Position numbers and translations under genes: made by a program. DNA of 58,097 nt from Planctomycetota bacterium (lineage in GTDB: Bacteria > Planctomycetota > UBA1135 > GCA-002686595): assembly GCA_028278425.1 (NCBI GenBank), contig JANQEJ010000296.1, positions 1 through 58,097 on the forward strand. Direction: 5' to 3'. Below, piece after piece: positions 9,339-16,805 of this stretch (position 1 is its first letter; every line of letters starts with the position of its first letter). The notes below the pieces were generated by a model. That model did not search any database and was not told the DNA's origin. It saw only the letters and a list, made by a program, of their open reading frames with translations.

Positions 9339-11153
9339 ATGAAAGCCCCCTTCGCCCTCGTCCTTCTCGCCTCGACCGCCGTTGCGCAGCTCGGCGTGAC
9401 CGCCGTCGACCCCTCCGCCAACGTCATCGATGCTTCGACCGCGACGGCGCTGACCGTCACCTTCGACGCGAACGTGGACGCGGCGACGGTCAGCGGCTCG
9501 TCGTTTCAGGTCTTCGGACGTTGGAGCGGCGTGCGGACCGGCGCCTACGCCGTCAACGGAAACGAGGTGCGCTGGAGCCCCGACGAGCCCTTCTTCCCCG
9601 GCGAGACGGTCACCGTGGCCTTGACGAACGCGATCCAGAGCACCGGCGGGGCGCCGCTGACCGACGGCTACGTCTGGATGTTCTGGACGCGCTCGAATCC
9701 GGGCACGGACGAGTTTCCGCTCGACGTCGTCACGACGGCGCGGCAACCGGGCGAGGGGCTGATCCAGTCCTACGGGATCTACGCCGGCGACCTCGACGGC
9801 GACGGGTCGCCGGACTTCAGCATTCCCAACGAGGTCTCCGACGACGTGCGGGTGATGCTCAACAACGGCTGCGGGAGCTACTCGACCCCGGCGGCGATCT
9901 ACCCGCTGCCGGCCGGCGCGTTCCCGAGCGCGAACGAGGGCGCCGACTTCGACAAGGACGGCGACGTCGACCTCGCCACGGCGAACATCGGCGGCGACAC
10001 CACGAGCGTGCTGCTCGGCGACGGCGCGGGCGGGTACCTGGCCGCCGACACCTTCGCGAGCGGCGACGCGCCGCGGGGAGTGGCGGTCCTCGACGTCGAG
10101 GCGGACGGTGACGCGGACCTCGCGATCGCGCTGCGCGGCACGAGCCGCCTTTCGTTCCACTACAACGCGGGGAACGGGACCTTCTCCGGTCCCGACTACT
10201 TCGAGGCCGGCGTCGTCGGAGAGACCTCGGTGGTGACCGTCGACGCGAACGGCGACGGGCTTCCCGACCTCTACGTGGGCGGCTACGACTCGCAGACGAT
10301 CTCCTCGGTGCTGAACGGCGGTGCCGGAACGTTCGGGGTCCACCAGTCCGCGTCCATCGGCGGGACGCCGTGGATGCTCGCGGCGGGCGACGTGGACGGC
10401 GATGGCGTCGTCGACGCCGCGGCCTGCAACTCGTTCTCGAGCGCGGTCGGCGTCATCTGCGGCGACGGCTCGGGCGGCTTCGATCCGGTCAACACCTACC
10501 CAACCGGCGTCTTCAACCTCGCGATCGACCTCGGCGACACCGACGGCGACGGCGACCTCGACCTCATCTCCTCGAACTACAACTCGGGGGACTGGACCTA
10601 CCTGCGAAACGACGGGACGGGCATGTTTGGCTCGCCCACCACCTTCGACGCGAGCTTCGCCGGGTCCTGCATGATCATCGTCGACTACGACCGCGACGGC
10701 GACATGGACCTCGTCGGCATCGACGAGATCTCCGACGAGATCTTCCAGTTCCCGCAGACGAGCCCGGTGCCGGCGGGAGTCCAGCTCGACGCCTGCTCCG
10801 CGCGGCTGCGGATCAACAACCTCGCCGGCTTCGGCGGATACGGCGGCGTTCCCGCGCACCCGGTCGAGCTCGGCGAGAACCTCTTCGTCGGCATCACGAG
10901 CGAGCCGGGCACGGCCGTCCTCGGCGCCTTCGGCGTCGCGCTGCAACCCGGCGCCCCGACCGGCTTCGGGCTCGTCAACCTCTTCCCCGCGCTGCTCGTG
11001 ACCTCGGACACGACCGACGCCTTCGGCGAGTCGCTGGTCGCCGTCCAGGTTCCCGCCGGCCTGACCCCGGGCGTCGTCGTCGGCTTCCAGGGGATCGCCG
11101 TCACCGCCGTGCCGCGATTCACCAACCCGGAGGCCGTCGTTCTCGTGCCGTAA
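9339..11153 (+). CDS. secreted FG-GAP/VCBS repeat protein with N-terminal Ig-like domain
   Basis: 604 residues. Signal peptide KAPFALVLLASTAVA, then an Ig-like domain with the SbsA/Big_5 pattern (VTAVDPSANVIDASTATALT...; ATVSGSSFQVFG; WSPDEPFFPGETVTV). About seven FG-GAP/VCBS units follow, with calcium-binding DxDxDGxxD motifs (GDLDGDGSPDF, DFDKDGDVDLATAN, DTDGDGDLDLISSN, DYDRDGDMDLVGID). These usually fold as a beta-propeller. The last 110 residues form a separate beta-rich module ending TNPEAVVLVP, which resembles the ends of the proteins at 14920 and 38410. Location extracellular or cell-surface; function unknown. Confidence 0.85.
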   Translation: MKAPFALVLLASTAVAQLGVTAVDPSANVIDASTATALTVTFDANVDAATVSGSSFQVFGRWSGVRTGAYAVNGNEVRWSPDEPFFPGETVTVALTNAIQSTGGAPLTDGYVWMFWTRSNPGTDEFPLDVVTTARQPGEGLIQSYGIYAGDLDGDGSPDFSIPNEVSDDVRVMLNNGCGSYSTPAAIYPLPAGAFPSANEGADFDKDGDVDLATANIGGDTTSVLLGDGAGGYLAADTFASGDAPRGVAVLDVEADGDADLAIALRGTSRLSFHYNAGNGTFSGPDYFEAGVVGETSVVTVDANGDGLPDLYVGGYDSQTISSVLNGGAGTFGVHQSASIGGTPWMLAAGDVDGDGVVDAAACNSFSSAVGVICGDGSGGFDPVNTYPTGVFNLAIDLGDTDGDGDLDLISSNYNSGDWTYLRNDGTGMFGSPTTFDASFAGSCMIIVDYDRDGDMDLVGIDEISDEIFQFPQTSPVPAGVQLDACSARLRINNLAGFGGYGGVPAHPVELGENLFVGITSEPGTAVLGAFGVALQPGAPTGFGLVNLFPALLVTSDTTDAFGESLVAVQVPAGLTPGVVVGFQGIAVTAVPRFTNPEAVVLVP

Positions 11154-11176
11154 GACCCGCGCTCGGAGTCGTGTCC

Positions 11177-11182
11177 TACAAT
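11177..11182 (+). promoter_or_regulatory. -10 box TACAAT before the oxidase subunit gene
   Basis: A near-consensus TACAAT lies 13 nt before ATG 11196, so the transcript would have a leader of only about 6 nt. It overlaps the alternative ATG at 11181, which argues for the 11196 start. No -35 is recognisable. Confidence 0.45.
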
Positions 11183-11195
11183 GGGGACGCGGCGC

Positions 11196-11945
11196 ATGAA
11201 AAAACCCGACGCGTTGGACCTGCACGGAGGAGGTGGCACCGGGCTCACGACTCCCATCCGGCCGGAGCGGGAGAAGCGACGCTTCCGGCTCGACGGCTGG
11301 CCGCCCTTCGGCTGGCGGGGCGGCGACGACGACGGCGGGGGTGGCGGCGGCGACGGGGACGACGACGACGAACAGGAGTTCGACCCGTGGGAGGGTCTGC
11401 CGCGGCCCGGGACGTCGGACCTCGGGATGGCGCTCGCCCTGATCTGCATCTGCATGCTCTTCGTGATCTTCCTCGGCCTCTACGTGTTGATTCGCAAGAG
11501 CGCCGTGGAATGGCCGCCGCCCGGCGCGCCGGGGCCGCCGAACGGGCTGTGGGCCAGCACCGCCGTGCTCTTCCTCTGCAGCGCCACGCTCGCGCGCGGT
11601 CTCGCCGCCCACCGGCGACGTCAGATCGGGACGCTCATCAAGTGCCTGTACGCGAGCGCGGCGTTGGGCGTCCTCTTCCTCGCGCTGCAGGCGTTCCTCT
11701 GGCGCGGGCTCTTCCTCGACGGACTCCTGCCGTCGACCAACGGCTACGGCGCGATCTTCTACGCGCTCACCGGCCTGCACGCGATCCACATCCTCGGCGG
11801 TCTCGGCTACCTCGCGAAGGTCGTCGGCGGCGTCCACATGGACCGCGCCCGCCTCGGGGCGGAAACGCCGCTTCGCCTGTGCGGCGTGTATTGGCATGTT
11901 ATGGGCGCGATCTGGCTCGTGGTCTTCGTCGTCCTGTACCTCTGA
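11196..11945 (+). CDS. heme-copper (cytochrome c) oxidase subunit III-like protein
   Basis: 249 residues from ATG 11196; an ATG at 11181 would add five residues but lies inside the -10 box. The N-terminal 65 residues are soluble, with a Gly/Asp-rich acidic stretch. Five TM helices follow (starting LALICICMLFVIF, LWASTAVLFLCSATLA, ASAALGVLFLALQAFLW, YALTGLHAIHILGGLGYL, VYWHVMGAIWLVVFVVLYL). LTGLHAIHILGG and YWHVMGAIW match the conserved helices of subunit III, which stabilises the catalytic subunit I and the proton uptake path. Subunits I and II are not in this window, so this copy is an orphan here. A 36-aa membrane protein follows 27 nt downstream. Confidence 0.85.
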   Translation: MKKPDALDLHGGGGTGLTTPIRPEREKRRFRLDGWPPFGWRGGDDDGGGGGGDGDDDDEQEFDPWEGLPRPGTSDLGMALALICICMLFVIFLGLYVLIRKSAVEWPPPGAPGPPNGLWASTAVLFLCSATLARGLAAHRRRQIGTLIKCLYASAALGVLFLALQAFLWRGLFLDGLLPSTNGYGAIFYALTGLHAIHILGGLGYLAKVVGGVHMDRARLGAETPLRLCGVYWHVMGAIWLVVFVVLYL

Positions 11946-11972
11946 CGGCGAACAACGCGGCCGCGCCGCGCC

Positions 11973-12083
11973 ATGACCATCGAGCCCGACGACAAGAAGC
12001 AGTTCCGGATCCTCCTCGTCGTGATCGCGGGCTTCTTCGTCGGTGTGCTGTTCCTCTTCTTCCTCATCGCGACGGACCTCTGA
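11973..12083 (+). CDS. 36-residue single-TM protein downstream of oxidase subunit III
   Basis: Short frame MTIEPDDKKQFRILLVVIAG, continuing as a hydrophobic helix (FFVGVLFLFFLIATDL) to a TGA at 12081. It has a charged N-terminus and one TM segment. Its stop overlaps the start of the next gene (TGATG), indicating translational coupling. Position after subunit III suggests a small accessory subunit of the oxidase, such as the short subunit IV-type peptides, but sequence alone does not prove it. High-GC codon positions and the stop/start overlap support it being real. Confidence 0.65.
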   Translation: MTIEPDDKKQFRILLVVIAGFFVGVLFLFFLIATDL

Positions 12084-12790
12084 TGGACCCCATCCGGATC
12101 AGCCGCGAGCTCGGCCGCGCCTGTGGCAAGCTCGCCTTCGGCCCGCCGGTCACGCACGTTTACAACCCGCTCGACTACGCCCGGGCGTTGCACGAGACGT
12201 TCCTCGAGCGCTACGCCCGGCCGGGCTGCGAGGTCCTCTTCCTCGGGATGAACCCCGGCCCCTGGGGCATGGCGCAGACCGGCGTCCCCTTCGGCGAGAT
12301 CTCCTTCGTGCGCGACTGGCTCGCGATCGACGGCCGGGTGAAGCGGCCCAAGAACGAGCACCCGAAGCGCCCGGTGCTCGGTCTCGACTGTGCGCGGAGC
12401 GAGGGCAGCGGCAAGCGCGTGTGGGGCTGGGCCCGCGACCGCTTCGGCTCCCCCGATGCCTTTTTCGAGCGCTTCTTCGTGTGGAACTACTGCCCGCTCT
12501 GCTTCATGGAGGAGAGCGGCCGCAACCGCACGCCGGACAAGCTGCCGCGGGCGGAGCGCGATCCGCTCTTCGCCCATTGCGACCGCGCGCTCCAGCGCAT
12601 CGTCGATCACATGCAGCCCGAGCGCGTGGTCGGCATCGGCAAGTTCGCGCAGGACCGGGCGCGCGAAGCCCTCGGCGACGAAGACGTCGGCGCGATCCTC
12701 CACCCGAGCCCGGCGAACCCGCAGGCGAACCGCGGCTGGGCGAAGCAGGCGGAGAAGCAGCTTCGCGAGCTCGGTGTCGCGGTGCCGTGA
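12083..12790 (+). CDS. SMUG1-type single-strand-selective uracil-DNA glycosylase
   Basis: 235 residues. It follows animal SMUG1 along its whole length: LFLGMNPGPWGMAQTGVPFG (residues 52-71, active-site motif GMNPG with the catalytic Asn), VRDWL, EHPKRPVLGLDC, SEGSGKRVWGW, NYCPLCFMEESGRN, VVGIGKFAQDRA, and the DNA-intercalating motif HPSPANPQANRGW. The family removes uracil and oxidised pyrimidines such as 5-hydroxymethyluracil to start base-excision repair. The ATG overlaps the TGA of the preceding small gene. Family length and motifs are complete, so activity is likely. Confidence 0.93.
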   Translation: MDPIRISRELGRACGKLAFGPPVTHVYNPLDYARALHETFLERYARPGCEVLFLGMNPGPWGMAQTGVPFGEISFVRDWLAIDGRVKRPKNEHPKRPVLGLDCARSEGSGKRVWGWARDRFGSPDAFFERFFVWNYCPLCFMEESGRNRTPDKLPRAERDPLFAHCDRALQRIVDHMQPERVVGIGKFAQDRAREALGDEDVGAILHPSPANPQANRGWAKQAEKQLRELGVAVP

Positions 12791-12829
12791 GGGCTTTGCA
12801 AGCCGCGAGCGGAAGGCACCGCGGCGCGC

Positions 12830-12835
12830 TAGGCT
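12830..12835 (+). promoter_or_regulatory. -10-like box TAGGCT, leaderless start
   Basis: TAGGCT ends 7 nt before ATG 12843. A start point 6-8 nt after a -10 would fall on the initiation codon, implying a leaderless mRNA. No -35 seen. Confidence 0.4.
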
Positions 12836-12842
12836 GGCGCGC

Positions 12843-13697
12843 ATGACGCCGCGCCACGTGCTCCCGCTCGCCCTCGTCCTCGCGGCCTGCGTCGGCACGT
12901 CCGAGACCGTCACGGTCGATACATCCGCGCTCGTCACCTTCGGCGCTCAGACTGCGGTGCCGTCGGACGAGGTCGCCGAGAGACTGGACCTGCCGTTCAA
13001 CGTTCGCCAACAGGGCCGAGAGCTCACCTCCGTGACGGGTGAGAGCACCCTGGCGCGGCTCGGTCTCAAGGCCGGCGACGTCCTGCTCGAGCTCGACGGC
13101 GTCCCGCTCTACAGCCAGGACGATGTGGCCGACGTCCTGCGCGTCCACCGTCCCGGCGATGAGGTCGCGATCGCCTTCCATCCGGCGGGCGATCCCGACG
13201 TGGTCGAGACGACGATCGTGCTCGGCGACGACGCCGGACCGCACGCAGAGGGAATCGAGTGGCAGTTCGCGAGCCTGGCCAACCTGGAACGCGCGCTGGA
13301 GCGGGCTGCGGACGAGAACAAGGGCGTCCTCGTCGGCCTCTCCGGCGCGGAGACGTGATGAGGCAGCACGCGATTCGAGAGCGGTGCGTTCTCGAACCTC
13401 CTCTCCGATCCGAGAGTCGTCGCCGCATCCGAGGACTTCGTGCGCGTCCTGATCCGCAGACCGCACGCCTACTGGTTCCTGGAGCGGTATCCCGAGCTCT
13501 ACGAGTCGATGATTCGCTCCGCGCCCTCCGGCGCGCCCGAAGGCGCCGTCGTGATCGATGGGACGAAAGCGCCGATCCCGGGGTTCGTGTTCCTCTCGCC
13601 GAAAGGCGAGTACGAGGGAATGGTCGTGCTCCAGGCTGCGGAGGCTCGGTTGGAGCTGCTGACCGCGATGGAGAAGCTGAGCACCGACGGGCGGTAA
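12843..13697 (+). CDS. PDZ-thioredoxin-fold lipoprotein; putative selenoprotein with two adjacent Sec (UGA-UGA)
   Basis: The frame runs 284 codons with two adjacent UGA codons (13356-13361) at residues 172-173. Residues 1-16 are a lipoprotein signal (LVLAAC, Cys16). Residues 65-130 form a PDZ domain (STLARLGLKAGDVLLELDGV). Residues 145-284 look like a thioredoxin fold: ADENKGVLVGLSGAET, then the UGA pair where the CxxC turn is expected, GSTRFESGAFSNLLSDPRVV, EDFVRVLIRRPHAY, and a cis-Pro-type strand IPGFVFLSPKGEYEG. Coding quality stays high after the UGAs and no good start lies just beyond them. A SECIS-like hairpin follows 12 nt later. I infer Sec-Sec in place of a redox motif. The alternative is a stop-disrupted pseudogene. 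Confidence 0.75.
13362..13396 (+). promoter_or_regulatory. putative bacterial SECIS element
   Basis: Twelve nt after the second UGA, TTCGAGA (13374-13380) pairs perfectly with TCTCGAA (13390-13396). Inside, GC/GC pairs close a GGT triloop (13383-13385) with a two-base GT bulge on the 3' side. A short stem about 11-12 nt after the UGA, GGU in the apical loop and a bulged U nearby are the features of the Escherichia coli fdhF SECIS read by SelB. Confidence 0.7.
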
Positions 13698-13704
13698 GGC
13701 TCCG

Positions 13705-14823
13705 CTAGCGATCGTCGTCCGTCGCGTACCGGAACAGCGCTTCGAGAGTCTCGCTCGACCCCTTCCTCGCGGTCCCGTGCGCGGTGTTCGTCGCCACGAG
13801 GATCGCGAGGTCGTCGGTGGGGAAGAGCCCGCTCTCGCAGTACCACCACGTGTTGCTGCCGTTGTGCCAGATCATCGGGCCGTTCGCCCATTCGGGATTC
13901 TGGACCGACCAGCCCATCGCGTAGCCGTTGAGCTTCGGCGCGTGGAGCTTCTCTAGGGTCTTCGCCTTGAGGAGCCCGTCCTCCCCCCGCGCTCCGGCGA
14001 GGTGCAGGCTCGCGTACCTGGCCCAGTCCGCGAGCGTCGCGTGCGCCAGGCCCGCGGGCGCGATCGCGTGCGGGTTGTCGTTCAACATCGTGAAGTCGCG
14101 CGGATGAAGCTCGCCGCGGCGCACGTAGTGGCCGAAGGGCTGCAGGACCGCGTCCTTCGCGCCGGGCGCGCCGAACCCGGTCTCCGTCATCCCCAGCGGG
14201 TCGAAGAGCTCGCGCTGCATGAGCATCTCGTACGGAGTCGACGTCACCGTCTCGGCCATCGCCCCCGCGATCGAGAAGCCCGCGTTGGAGTAGATGTACT
14301 TCGTCCCCGGCGTCGCGTCGGGCTTGCGGGTCAGCACGCCCTCCAGGAGCGTCCGGCGTTGCTCGACGGGCGTGCCCTCACGCTCCCATAGACGGTTCCA
14401 GAGGCCGTCGAAGCGGAGCTGCTTCGGGGCGCCGCTCGAGTTCGTCAGCAAGTGCTCGAGCGTGACGGCCTTCCATTCCTCGTGCAGGTTCTCGACGTCG
14501 CCGAAGATCTCCCCGACGGTCGTGTTCCAGGCGAGCTTCTCCTTCTCGACGAGGACGGCGCAGAGCGTGGCCGTCATCGACTTCGTGCACGAGCCGAGGT
14601 GCCAGCGGTCGCCGTCGGTCACGCGGACGTCCCGGTCGATCCGCCGCACGCCGACCGCGCCCTGCGCCGCGATCTCGTCGCCGCGGAGAACCAGCGCGCT
14701 CAGCGCCGGCAGCTCGTGCTTCGCGCGGAGCGGCTCGAGCAGCGCGTCGAGGTCTTCGGGCGTCTGGGCCGCCGCCGTTGCGGCGAGGAGCGAAGTCGCG
14801 AAGAGGAGCTGGGCGGGCTTCAT
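13705..14823 (-). CDS. secreted serine hydrolase, beta-lactamase/class C type
   Basis: 372 residues with signal peptide KPAQLLFATSLLAATAAA. It has the three class-C/transpeptidase motifs: S78-C-T-K81 (nucleophile and general base in LGSCTKSMTA), the Tyr-x-Asn equivalent in YIYSNAGFSIAG, and H-N-G in IWHNGSNTWWYCESG, replacing KTG. The family (PF00144) includes esterases, D-aminopeptidases and penicillin-binding-like proteins; the substrate cannot be told. The gene converges on the selenoprotein gene with 7 nt between stop codons. It is divergent from the gene at 14920, with about 96 bp between them. ATG 14823 is chosen because it gives an intact signal peptide. Confidence 0.88.
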   Translation of the reverse strand: MKPAQLLFATSLLAATAAAQTPEDLDALLEPLRAKHELPALSALVLRGDEIAAQGAVGVRRIDRDVRVTDGDRWHLGSCTKSMTATLCAVLVEKEKLAWNTTVGEIFGDVENLHEEWKAVTLEHLLTNSSGAPKQLRFDGLWNRLWEREGTPVEQRRTLLEGVLTRKPDATPGTKYIYSNAGFSIAGAMAETVTSTPYEMLMQRELFDPLGMTETGFGAPGAKDAVLQPFGHYVRRGELHPRDFTMLNDNPHAIAPAGLAHATLADWARYASLHLAGARGEDGLLKAKTLEKLHAPKLNGYAMGWSVQNPEWANGPMIWHNGSNTWWYCESGLFPTDDLAILVATNTAHGTARKGSSETLEALFRYATDDDR

Positions 14824-14919
14824 GCGCCGGATTCTCCCAGAAGCCGCCGGGAGAAGGGGCGGCGATTTTCGCGGCGGATGGAGCGGGTGGAAGTCGTTCC
14901 TCCCCAAGGAGGCAGTTCC

Positions 14920-15675
14920 ATGAAGCTCACCGTCCTGTCCTCGCTCGCCCTCGCCGCACCCGCCGCCGCCCAGGTCGTCTCGACCGTCGGACCCGAGGTG
15001 GCACCGCTCGGCAGCCCGATCACGATCACGATCTCGAACGACGGTGCCGTGCCGGTCTACAGCGGCCTCTGCCCGTTCTTCGTCGACGACGGCTCCGAGG
15101 ACGGCGTGCCCGTCTTCGCGCCGGTGTGCGTCAAGGTCGCGCAGGAGATCGCCCCGGGAGAAACGCTCACGGCGATCTGGGATCAGACCGACGCCCACGG
15201 GATGCAGGTTTCTACGGGGCTCTACTACGTCGTCGTCCAGCTCCCCGACGGCAGCGAGGAGGTCACGCCGATCGTCATCGACGCCGGCGCCGACGCGGCG
15301 ATCTCGATTCTCGGCACTCCCGCCACCGGCGCGACGCGCGAGCTCCTGCTCAGCGCGCCGCAACAGCCCAACCTGCCCTACCGTCTCGCCGCTTCGTTCG
15401 CGGGGGAGGCGCCGACGCTCGCGAGCTGCGCGGGGACGATTCCGCTCGCCGCCGACGCGCTGCTCGCGCTCACGCTGCCCGCGGGTGGCGGCATTCTGCT
15501 CAACTCGACGGGCTTGCTCTCGTCGACGGGGCTCGGCTTCGACGCGAAGCTCGCGCTTCCGGACGAGCCGGTGCTCGCCGGCGTCGCGATCCGGCTCGGA
15601 TTCGTCGTCGTCGACAACTCCCTCGCGTGCTCGCTGGCCGCGGTTTCCGAGCCGCTGGAGCTCACGCTGCTGTAG
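14920..15675 (+). CDS. secreted beta-sandwich protein (BsuPI-like) of unknown function
   Basis: 251 residues. AAGGAGG sits seven bases before the ATG, and the signal peptide is KLTVLSSLALAAPAAAQ. The middle part (ISNDGAVPVYSG, IAPGETLTAIWDQTDAHG, VSTGLYYVVVQLPDG) resembles the BsuPI-type inhibitor fold, in which W-D and G-x-Y motifs mark the domain. The C-terminal half is a second beta-rich unit ending VSEPLELTLL, similar to the ends of the proteins at 9339 and 38410. Two cysteine pairs may form disulfides. Function unknown. Confidence 0.75.
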   Translation: MKLTVLSSLALAAPAAAQVVSTVGPEVAPLGSPITITISNDGAVPVYSGLCPFFVDDGSEDGVPVFAPVCVKVAQEIAPGETLTAIWDQTDAHGMQVSTGLYYVVVQLPDGSEEVTPIVIDAGADAAISILGTPATGATRELLLSAPQQPNLPYRLAASFAGEAPTLASCAGTIPLAADALLALTLPAGGGILLNSTGLLSSTGLGFDAKLALPDEPVLAGVAIRLGFVVVDNSLACSLAAVSEPLELTLL

Positions 15676-15712
15676 CGGACGCGAGCGGGCGACGGAAGCC
15701 CTCCCCATCGCG

Positions 15713-15718
15713 TAGCAT
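15713..15718 (+). promoter_or_regulatory. -10-like box TAGCAT, leaderless start
   Basis: TAGCAT ends 6 nt before ATG 15725, so the predicted transcript would begin at or next to the start codon. No -35 seen. Confidence 0.4.
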
Positions 15719-15724
15719 CTCGGC

Positions 15725-16795
15725 ATGGAGCCCGACTCGACGCTGGTCGAGGAGAAGCAAGGACTCTCCGGCACGGCCAAGACCCTGATCGGGTGCGGCA
15801 TCGGCTGCGGTGTGCTCTTCTTCGTCGCCGCGGCGCTCCTCGGTGGCGCCGCGTGGTGGTTCTACTCGCCCGGCGAGCAGATCGACACGCAGCGGATCGC
15901 CGGCGACGAAACGCTGCTCGTGCTCGACGTCGGCGACGCCCTCGACGACGAGGGCGTGCGCGCGCTGATCAACCGCGCCTTCGACGCGTTCCAGGAGGTC
16001 GCGCGCAGCCAGCGCGAGCGCGAGATGCCCGAGTCCTGGCAGTGGGTCGAGGACCTGAACTCAGCGGTCCAACCGTCCGGCTCCGAGTCCATCGAGGTGT
16101 ACGTGCCGCGCGCCGGCACCCTCGTGCTCGAACCGACCGACGATCCCGAGGTGCTGGCGATCGTCGCCGCGCTCAACTTCCGCAACTTCGTCCGGCCGGC
16201 GCGCTTCTTCATCGGCAAGATCGCCGAGAGCGAGGAGGCCCCGGTACACGAGATCGAGGGCATCCGGGTGTTCGAGCTCGACGAGGACGACTTCTACCTC
16301 GGCTTCGTCGGCGGCACCGCCGTGCTCGCTCAGGACCTCACGGCGCTGACGCGCGTGCTCGAACGGCTCGCCGCCGAGAGGCCTTCACCCGCTGTGATCG
16401 AAGAGGTGCAACGCGTGCGCGCGGACTGGATTGCTGCTGGCGCGGGCGTCGGCGGCGATTGGAACCTCGTCCAGCTCATGGGCGAGCTCCTCGACGAAAG
16501 CCCCGAAGACCTCGGCTCGTGGACCGACGAGGCCGACTGGGAATTCGAGCGCGCCACGTTCGGCGTAGCGCCGGTCTCCGCCGACAGCGTGGAGGCGACG
16601 GTCACCGTCCGCGGCGCGGGCGAGGGCGTCGGCGACGCGTTGGTCCGCGCGATCGACGAGGTGCGGGATCGATTGGACGTCGAGAAGCTCGTCTGGAAAC
16701 GGACCGCACTACAGGACGGCTCACGCCTCGAGCTCAACGTCTCCGTGACCGGGATCGAAGCGGCGCTCGACGCGTGGGTCGAGGAGAATCGTTAG
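15725..16795 (+). CDS. membrane-anchored protein of unknown function
   Basis: 356 residues. A short cytoplasmic N-terminus and one TM helix (TLIGCGIGCGVLFFVAAALLGGAAWW, split here as GCGIGCGVLFFVAAALLGG) are followed by a large acidic extracytoplasmic domain of mixed alpha/beta pattern (ETLLVLDVGDALDDEGVRAL; LVLEPTDDPEVLAIVAALNF; FYLGFVGGTAVLAQDLTAL). It has no cysteines outside the membrane segment and no catalytic motif I recognise. The pattern 'value, allowed range, accumulated over repeats' is reminiscent of DUF3352-like proteins, but I do not claim membership. It converges on the kinase gene at 16806 with a 10-nt gap. Confidence 0.7.
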   Translation: MEPDSTLVEEKQGLSGTAKTLIGCGIGCGVLFFVAAALLGGAAWWFYSPGEQIDTQRIAGDETLLVLDVGDALDDEGVRALINRAFDAFQEVARSQREREMPESWQWVEDLNSAVQPSGSESIEVYVPRAGTLVLEPTDDPEVLAIVAALNFRNFVRPARFFIGKIAESEEAPVHEIEGIRVFELDEDDFYLGFVGGTAVLAQDLTALTRVLERLAAERPSPAVIEEVQRVRADWIAAGAGVGGDWNLVQLMGELLDESPEDLGSWTDEADWEFERATFGVAPVSADSVEATVTVRGAGEGVGDALVRAIDEVRDRLDVEKLVWKRTALQDGSRLELNVSVTGIEAALDAWVEENR

Positions 16796-16805
16796 GCTCC
16801 CAACC

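Noticed and set aside
13440..13697. Separate small gene starting at GTG 13440
   Set aside because: It would begin inside a beta strand of the thioredoxin fold, has no ribosome-binding site, and is in the same frame as the PDZ part. UGA read-through explains it better.
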